64,000 nt of DNA from Calliopum simillimum. Its lineage: Eukaryota; Arthropoda; Insecta; Diptera; Lauxaniidae. The stretch lies in the NCBI GenBank assembly GCA_951812925.1, contig OX638370.1, positions 110,498,897-110,562,896 of the forward strand. The letters run 5' to 3'. Made by a program: the position numbers and the translations under genes. Below are positions 57,601 through 64,000 of this stretch, piece after piece. The notes beneath the pieces are model-generated. The model was not told the DNA's origin. It did no database searches and saw nothing but the letters and a program-made list of their open reading frames with translations. How positions within the stretch are numbered: position 1 is the first letter of the stretch; every line of letters starts with the position of its first letter.

Positions 57601-60600
57601 TAGCATTTACATGTATCTATTTCCACTGTGCAATTAAATTTTTCACAAAACGTCAATAAATACACGACTTCAGTGCCATCCAATAGAGCCATAGCTTCAG
57701 CTGCATCGCTATCAAATGCTAAATCTCTAACGTTCTTAAATGAATCCTAGGAAAGAGTATATAAACTAATGCACTAATACATAAGCTATCATTTGATTAT
57801 GACGCACATATGTTAGAATCATATAAGGTGTATAAACAAGTGGTGCCAGCACAACCTCACGACCCATTAGATTGCTAGTTTTATCGGGAAATAAATTTAG
57901 TGCAACTTCAAAGGTTTCTTCTTGCGCATTGTAACGATTAAGCAAATAAATTTCATCCTGTTGATCAGCGCGTTTACCAACAAATTTGTTGGTCTTCAGA
58001 TTAAAAATGTGCGAAGTTGAATTTTCCAACTCAATCAGTAGTATATTAGGTTGCTCTATCAAAAAGAAAAACTTTACTTTAGAAAGCGCACATTATAACA
58101 ATTAAAGAATATACAATGCACTTACCCTGAAACATATAATGCTGAAAGTAATCATTCCTTAAGAATACCCGGTTGTAGCCAAAGATAAAATGATTATGCA
58201 TAGAGCGCCATATGGAATACTTGCTCGCGTTGGTAAATGCCTCGACAAAATGTGGTATATCATCTTGAAAAACTAAATAGCTCTGAAAACAATAGAGTTT
58301 CAAATATTTTTTTTTTTAAATCTAAAAGTTTTAGTTTAAATTTAAAGCTAAAATTTTATATTTTTCATTTACCTCACAGTGTGATACTTCTATGGACATT
58401 GTTAACTTTTCCACTAAATTGTCAAAGATGACTCTATCACCAGTCAATTGTTCACGTTTAGCAGCAAAGTCAACTATATCACGCTTAAACGATTCTTCTA
58501 GTCTACTCTCCCAGATGCCTATTATTGGCTGATATTTGCTGTTTTCATTCATTTGTAGTTGAAATTCTATCTTATCATTCCATATAATGCAAGTTGTTGT
58601 ATCTGCTAAATATTGATGAACTAAAAGAAATATTTGAATTTTTGAAAATTCTTTAAAACAATACGTTATAAATGAAAGTATTTATGTAAATACTTTTTCT
58701 AGGAGTCTGCACAGGACGTTCTTTCGAGGTACGTCTTGTACTTGTCTTGTCTTGTCTTGTACCCGCTTTTTATTTAGCAAATATGTCAGTTTAGTGTCGC
58801 GTGAAGAAGAAACAAATACTGCTCAGACCTGTCTTGTTAGATTGCTTTAGTATTGTTCAGTGCATAAAATGTAGTTGTAGCGTTCATTCAAATGCGCTGT
58901 TAAAACAAGACAGTGTAGTTCAGTGTCAAAATTAAATCAGTGAAGATTTGAATCTTGAATTTTTTGGATCAAATACTTCAGTTCAGTGTAATATGTGCAA
59001 ATTAAGATAAGTTCACTTTATTTCAAGACGTCTTGTGCAGACCTCTAACTTTTACTTAGTCATTTGGTTCAAACACCAAAGAATTATAAAAAATAGCATC
59101 GACAAAAATCGATTATCACTCAACAAGATCTTCAGTAGTACTAATATAACCTTCGCTATGTCCTTCCGTTTGTGATGCAGAGAAAAAGGTGTGACACGTA
59201 TGGAAAAGTAGGGTAGAACGGGGTTAAACAACCACTTTTGTGTTTGGCACTCTGTAAAAACTTTGCTTATGATAATAATTTAAAAATTTAAACTGTTCCT
59301 GGTTCGTTGGACCCTTTGTTACAAAATTCATCCGAAAATTTTTTATCCGGTAGTTGCATTTGAACAAAAAGTGTGAAATGGCTGTTTTACCCCACCTGGT
59401 GGGGTAAAACAACCAATATAATAAAAGTGACCAACATTGTTATTTTAAGGGTTTTTGTTTTTAAGAATTTTACAAAACGTTACACAAGAACAAAATTAAC
59501 TCGAAAAAGTTTCTCTTGTCCTTCATTAATCGCTGGCGTCACTTTCCTCAACGTATACTTCTTTTCTTGGACGACCTCTTTTGGAGCAACGAGTATTGTT
59601 TTTGGCTGCCGTGTCTTGGTTTTTTGCTCGGAAAATTTCTTTAGAATCTTTTTTTCCGACCTTACCATGGTCGCCAATGCCTGTTTCTTCTTCTGGTTAT
59701 TAAACCCCACGTGCTTTTGTTTATTTTAAGGCGAACAACTTTTTAACCAATTTAAATTTTGTAAAACCCATAACAGATTTGGATTCAGCATATAATTCTG
59801 CCCTTAGAAAACACTTACCCTTTTTTCTGCACTTCACTGATTTGTGGAATTTTGAACTTTTGTCGACTGAAAATATTGCGACGAGGACGCGTCAAATCTT
59901 TTTTTCATCAGAACTCAGGTTATAACACACGTGCGGTAGTGGAACTTTTGCCAAAGTTGCGTTGTATTGATCACTATCTTCTGTACCAACGGTCGTTCGA
60001 TTCGACTTTATTAAAAAAAATTAGAGGCAATTGGTTGTTTAACCCCGTGGCGATTTAACCCCGTTCTACCCTATATATAGGTTACTGTCACGAAATGCCA
60101 AAAAACACCTGTCCCACAGATATATTGCGTGATTGAAGCAAAATTTCGACCATCCCACCATCGGAAAATGTCGCCTCCGTCATGGTCCTTTTGTCAATCA
60201 AGCTTTTTCCACGCTCGACTTAACCAAATACAATATTCCACTGATGTTCTGCGTGTGGACAGATTTAAGTTCCAAAGAACAGATGCTTTTTTCAAGGAGC
60301 AAGCCCAATTCTAATCCTCCGATGCTCGCTAGTGGCATTATCAGTATTGTCCCACGCATTTTTCATATTCCGTAGGTAATTCTAAATTACCGCGGTTCTT
60401 TCACCGCGCTAGATTTGGAGGGCTTCCGCGCCGGTTTTTTTTTTTTTTTTTTTCAAATCCATCAACACAGAAACCAAGCCCAACAGAGGAATTCTCTCCA
60501 AATGTTCCCATGAACTTGTTGCGGTCGAAACAAAATGACAAAAGTCGATGTCCCCTTCGTCATGATCATCATTGTGGAATGAAGAGCCTGTCAAATTTGG

Positions 60601-61938
60601 TCGATTGTGCCCGGTAGCAAGAGTTGGCGATTTGTTTTGTGTGCGTGTCATGGCGTTTTTACCAGACTATGTGTTTCCTAGGGACTTTGACGTCTTGAAT
60701 CTGAATCCCTGGTTTCCTGATTTCAAGGTCATATGGAGGTCAAAATAGGGTTCATGTGTCGTTTAGTGATAAATTCGCTAAAGTTCTGAAACTAATTTTT
60801 AATCATTGAGCTTTTAAGTCTTAAAAAGAATATGTGAGCGAAAAGGGTATCTCGGGACTAGTTTCGGAGATATAGCCATCGGAAGATCAGAATATATATC
60901 TTCTATGAAAACCGCTATAAGTTGGAACCCCTAAATGGATTTGGAAAATATTGGTGTCATATGAAATGTATTTTGTTGTTGTTGTTATTATTGTTGTTTT
61001 TGTTGTTGTTGTTGCTGTTGGTGTTGTTGATTTATTTGGTGTTGTAATTGAAAAATTTCACAAAATTTCAAAAAAGCTCATATCTCGAAAACCATGAACC
61101 CAATTGAAAATATGCTCAGAACATTTTTATAAGCTGTCAAAATACCTTTCATATGACACCAATATTTTACAAATCCATCCAGGGGTTCCCAACTTATAGC
61201 GGTTTTCAGGAATAAGAACTCAATGATAAAAAATAAAAAATATTTTTTCTCAGACGTTCTGGAAAAAAACGGACCCGGTATTCCGATTCAGAACGTCAAA
61301 GTCCCTAGGAAACACATAGTCTGGTCAAAACGCCATGACATTTATTTTTTTTTTTTTTTCTAAACCTGTGTTATTCATAAAATCTCCCCTTCGTCCACTT
61401 CGACCACTACCCGTGTCCGTCTGGCTATCTATCTATCCCTGGAAATATTTTTCGCGAGAAAACAGAGCAAAATAATTCGATGAAATTTCGTAGACTGCTT
61501 CTGTAGTAAAAATTTGCTCGTGGGATTAAAAATTACTAAAGAAAAATTTTAACGCAATTTTATGAGAAATATTTATGATAATGCAACGAAATTACACACA
61601 AATACTAAAAACGGTAGATAAAAGCTCTAAGGAAAAACTAAGTGAATACGGACCAGAGGGCGTGGCATCTCCCATATGAGCAAAATGTTCAAACTGCTAT
61701 ACTGAAAACTTTTTTTGAGATAATCCAACCAAATTTCACCCAGGCACTAAGAAGAGTCTGAGCAAAAACGAGGTTTCCCATACTAGTTTTTTTTAATGAC
61801 TAGTTTTTGGTATTTTCACACAAGATATAACAAAATTTTAATTTATTCTTAAAAGTTCCAAATTTAAGATGAGTTTTTGTTTTTAGTTATACTTATAAAA
61901 TTAATAATACGACTCCAATAAAGTGCTTGCGAACACAT
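54687..61938 (-). CDS. ionotropic receptor (IR) 2, complete, 11 exons, 651 aa
   Basis: Exons, 5' to 3' on the minus strand: 61893-61938, 58373-58620, 58126-58282, 57808-58055, 57611-57746, 57338-57446, 57182-57259, 55479-55799, 55318-55420, 55139-55247, 54687-55087. Exons 1-10 have exactly the lengths and phases of IR 1; only the last differs (401 against 446 nt), giving a shorter basic tail ending KKKQLKKQ. The S1 segment reads REVVLAPLVYTPYMILTY where IR 1 has REVVMTAFDYKPYMILTY, and SMYLGRNGITC replaces SMYLVRSGITC, so ligand preference probably differs. The SIYGGGLASILT pore-exit motif and TM4 (VAGILVMWALGIVLSISVFI) are intact. Neighbour: head-to-tail with IR 1, 1.8 kb between start of IR 1 and stop of IR 2. 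Introns 1 (3.3 kb) and 7 (1.4 kb) are swollen by mobile elements. Function in chemosensation is inferred from family. Confidence 0.9.
55890..56240 (+). repeat. decayed M19-like minisatellite in IR 2 intron 7
   Basis: Successive TTTTTCAGATTTTTTCACTT, TTTTCGACTTCTTTTGATC, TTTCTCGACATTTTCAATC and similar words keep the vocabulary and approximate 19-20-base spacing of the arrays at 14335 and 23380, but with much more decay. Confidence 0.45.
56243..57070. mobile_element. Transposable element E, copy 1, in IR 2 intron 7
   Basis: Ends GTGAATGTCACGAAATACCG and CGGCATTTCGTGACATTCAC are inverted repeats. The interior carries GACGAAGGGGACATCGACTT, GGCGCGGAAGCCC and ACCATGACGGAGGCGACATT, which reappear inverted at 60080-60655. 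No full-length frame is conserved, so it is a non-autonomous element of about 0.83 kb. Confidence 0.75.
58704..59045. mobile_element. Foldback/MITE family D, uninterrupted copy (about 341 bp)
   Basis: Ends AGTCTGCACAGGACGTTCTT and AAGACGTCTTGTGCAGACCT. Collinear with the two halves of the mariner-interrupted copy at 33130-34672. Lies in IR 2 intron 1. Confidence 0.75.
59211..60071. mobile_element. 861-bp element with GGGTAGAACGGGGTTAAAC termini in IR 2 intron 1
   Basis: The left end GGGTAGAACGGGGTTAAACA (then ACC) and the right end GATTTAACCCCGTTCTACCC are inverted repeats, flanked by TA on both sides (59209-59210, 60072-60073). The right end also carries an extra GGTTGTTTAACCCCGTGGCG copy of the terminus. 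Inside is a palindrome GTTTTACCCCACCTGGTGGG at about 59383. The minus-strand frame 59480-59710 is Lys/Gln-rich and could be a remnant of a transposase tail, but no catalytic motif is visible. Confidence 0.75.
60080..60655. mobile_element. Transposable element E, copy 2, inverted and truncated
   Basis: Begins TGTCACGAAATGCCAAAAAA. It then carries the reverse complements of the blocks in copy 1: AATGTCGCCTCCGTCATGGT, CTTCCGCGCCGG, AAAAGTCGATGTCCCCTTCG, and GGTAGCAAGAGTTGGCGATT. The second terminus is missing and it abuts the next foldback. Confidence 0.7.
60645..61340. mobile_element. foldback element, about 0.7 kb, with GTT microsatellite core
   Basis: Ends GTCATGGCGTTTTTACCAGA and TCTGGTCAAAACGCCATGAC. 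Further inverted pairs are TTTCCTAGGGACTTTGACGT/ACGTCAAAGTCCCTAGGAAA and AAAACCGCTATAAGTTGG/CCAACTTATAGCGGTTTT. A (TTG)n run (60973-61035) lies at the centre. Non-coding. Confidence 0.85.
61660..61785 (-). repeat. fragment of the 142-bp GGAGGTGCCACGCC repeat, inverted
   Basis: The complement of GGGCGTGGCATCTCCCATAT, AAAACTTTTTTTGAGATAAT and TCTGAGCAAAAAC matches one unit of the arrays at 31195 and 63096. Confidence 0.65.
61893..61938 (-). CDS. IR 2 exon 1 (46 nt)
   Basis: Reads ATGTGTTCGCAAGCACTTTA and onward to ATAA|GTATAACT, encoding MCSQALYWSRIINFI plus one base. It differs from IR 1 exon 1 in one codon only (Cys for Tyr at position 2), which anchors the start of both genes. It is separated from exon 2 by 3272 bases of mostly mobile DNA. 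Confidence 0.88.
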
Positions 61939-62195
61939 TACGCTGATTTACGAAGTACGTGATACTTTCTGAACTGAACCAACGATAATCTTATTATTAT
62001 AACATTTATAGTTTACCCTTTTTGCTTAACATATGGCACGTGTACAACTTATTTACCAATTAAATATTTATTACATATAGGTTCTCGTATGAATCCCTTA
62101 ATATGTTTATTGAACAATTTACCAGTTGATTGTTTACATGTTGTAATTTTCTTTAAAAATAGTCTATATAATGCAAATTGTTGTATTTAATAAAG
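61939..62195 (-). promoter_or_regulatory. upstream region of IR 2, conserved with IR 1; possible relic of a third copy
   Basis: Shares ordered blocks with 52897-53165. At 62164-62192 TATAATGCAAATTGTTGTAT matches a stretch inside exon 2 of IR 1 (complement of residues around TTICIIW), suggesting a fragment of a further receptor copy, but only about 25 bases support it. Confidence 0.35.
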
Positions 62196-62199
62196 ATAT

Positions 62200-63030
62200 T
62201 GAAGACATAGAAAATTATTGACATCTTTTCTTTTAGGTGAACTAACAAAAATTGAAAAACAAAAGTCAAAAGCATTACTTTTCTATACATATGTTACTAG
62301 TTTTACTTGTAATCATAAAAGATCCAATATAATCAAACTTTCTCCATTCTCAAGCATATTCTTTAGATTAAAACTAAAACAAATCTGAAAATTTAATGTT
62401 AGGTACATTAAAATGCATAGTGTTTTATGGAATAGTCGCAATAACTATGACTACTATGATTTTTGACAAATATGAATTGAAAGAAGAAACTCTAGAGCTT
62501 TATTTTTTATCATTTTTACTGCATTTCTTATTCAGAAGACATGATATTTTTCAACTTTGTTCTTATCTTTAATCTATTGTCTTCATTATTAAAAAAAAAA
62601 ATCATTTTAGTTGCCTTTAGTGTATCTTCCTAGACAAGATAACAAACTGAGGAATTTTTTTCAGTCTGCCAAAAATATTAAAGTGAAATATTTTATTTTA
62701 TCAAAAGTGCATTATGATTCATATTACATTATTTGTATTTTATTTGCGTAAATTTTACATCAAACCAGTGAGTTTCCTTGGAATATATATTTCTATATGT
62801 GTACTTATGTATATCTAGTGAAAGAAGACAAAACTTAGTATCATATAAACCCAAGCCTACGGCTGTATCTACAACGGTTTAGGAGTTATGATTTTTTAAG
62901 GTTTCAAAGTATACACAGTTTTTAATCTCTCACAACTCTTGAACCATTGAATAAACCATAACAGTTTTGGTTTCATATGAAAAATACTTTTTGGAGCGCT
63001 TGTGTTAATCTTAGTAGGTACTAAACAAGT
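62200..63030. other. non-coding DNA with no recognised feature
   Basis: AT-rich; no gene recognised. Confidence 0.45.
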
Positions 63031-63037
63031 ATTAAAA

Positions 63038-64000
63038 CTAGTAAGGGTGTAAATTTTGGCCTGGCCAAAAAATAAATACCCTACACTGCAGTATTTTGAA
63101 AATTTTGCTTATATGGGAGGTGCCACTCCCTCTTGTCCGAGTACACCCAGTTTTTGTTCAGAGCTTGCATTTATAGTTTTTAGTGTCAGAGTAAAATTTA
63201 GTTGGATTATCTCAAAAAACTTTTTCAGTATAGCATTTTGAAACTTTTGCTTATATGGGAGGTGCCACGCCCCCTTGTACGATTGCAACTAATTTTTGCT
63301 GAGAGCTTTCGTTTATAATTTTTAGTGTCTGAGTCAAATTTGGTTCGAATATCTCAAAAAACGCTTTCAGTATAGCGTTTTGAAGCTTTTGCTTATATGG
63401 GAGGTGCCACGCCCTCTTGTCCGAATTCGCTCACTTTTTTATCAGAGCTTGCGCTTACAATTCGTAGTACTTGTATGTATTGTGGTTGCATTGTCGTAAA
63501 AAATACTCCTGAAATTGCATTTTGAATATAATTTTTGTATGGGCGGTAGGCGTGTCCGTTGACCGATTTTGCTCATTTTCAATCCTCCGAGCTAACTTTG
63601 ACGACGAAGGCAGTGTACCAAATTTCATTGAATTATCTTGCTCAGTTTTCCCAAAAAGTGTATTTCAACACACAGCCAGCCAGCCACCCAGCCAGCCAGC
63701 CAGCCACCCAGCCAGCCACCCAGCCAGCCAGCCAGCCAGACAGACGGACATGGCTATATCGACTCAGGAGGTGACGCTGATCAAGATTATATATACTTTT
63801 CTGTACCTGCCACGCCTCCTTCTCTGCGTTACAAACGGAAGGACAAAGTGAATATACCCTGGGTGTAGGGTATAATTAAAATAAATCAATCACCTAAAAT
63901 TAAAACTAGTAAGGGTGTAAATTTTGGCCTGGCATAAAAATAAATACCCAACACTGCAGTATTTTGAAAATTTTGCTTATATGGGAGGTGCCACTCCCTC
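63038..64000 (+). repeat. 865-bp tandem repeat unit with nested 142-bp repeats and AGCC microsatellite; runs off the window
   Basis: AACTAGTAAGGGTGTAAATT and the following roughly 95 bases at 63038 recur at 63903, so one 865-base unit is complete and the second is cut by the window end. Within the unit GGAGGTGCCAC blocks recur at about 63117, 63259 and 63400. An AGCC/ACCC microsatellite at 63674-63741 follows, then GACATGGCTATATCGACTCA and GGGTGTAGGGTATAAT. The Ala-Ser-Gln-Pro open frames are artefacts. Confidence 0.85.

Noticed and set aside
59373..59729. 118-codon plus-strand frame inside the 861-bp element
   Set aside because: Phe/Cys-rich and complementary to a more protein-like Lys/Gln-rich minus frame; neither shows catalytic motifs.
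63660..63745. CRISPR-like short repeat array
   Set aside because: Simple AGCC/ACCC microsatellite with no unique spacers, in a eukaryotic genome.
63522..63868. Ala-Ser-His-Pro-Gln repeat frames
   Set aside because: Translation of the AGCC microsatellite inside the 865-base repeat.

Overview
This is a window of an AT-rich dipteran genome. Spliced genes with short GT-AG introns, mariner, Tc1 and LINE debris, and hundreds of bases of foldback/MITE DNA make it clearly eukaryotic and insect. The style of the repeats and of the ionotropic receptors fits a true fruit fly (Tephritidae), but that family-level guess is an inference. There is no bacterial, phage or CRISPR content.

Plus strand, 1.4-32 kb: ten exons of the N-terminal half of a Dbl-family Rho guanine-nucleotide exchange factor (MCF2/MCF2L/DBS type). 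They encode a Q/S/T-rich N-terminus, a SEC14 (CRAL-TRIO) lipid-binding domain, spectrin-like repeats and a basic linker. The DH-PH catalytic module expected next is not in the window. The introns (one is 20 kb) are packed with foldback elements and minisatellites. A possible short alternative last exon at 32.13 kb would end the protein before the catalytic half.

32-49 kb: no host gene recognised. The stretch holds a MITE split by an internally deleted mariner, a 350-bp (CTTGGT/CTTGGC) hexamer satellite, a decayed Tc1-like transposon, a 120-bp tandem array, a decayed LINE reverse transcriptase, and two further mariner-type remnants.

Minus strand, 49.2-52.9 kb and 54.7-61.9 kb: two complete, tandemly duplicated ionotropic (IR) chemoreceptor genes. 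Each has 11 exons with identical intron phases and encodes 666 and 651 residues. Ten of the 11 exon lengths are identical. The second copy has had introns 1 and 7 inflated by layered transposable elements. If the exchange-factor gene continues to its DH-PH exons beyond 64 kb, both receptors lie inside one of its introns on the opposite strand.

62-64 kb: upstream sequence shared with the first receptor, then an 865-bp tandem repeat with a 142-bp internal period that runs off the end of the window.

The most notable non-genic structure is a 2.2-kb foldback (6492-8679). A second foldback sits in one of its arms, the other arm preserves the empty target site, and the core carries a small gene-like open segment. 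A 19-bp minisatellite family also appears in two opposite-facing arrays nearly 10 kb apart.
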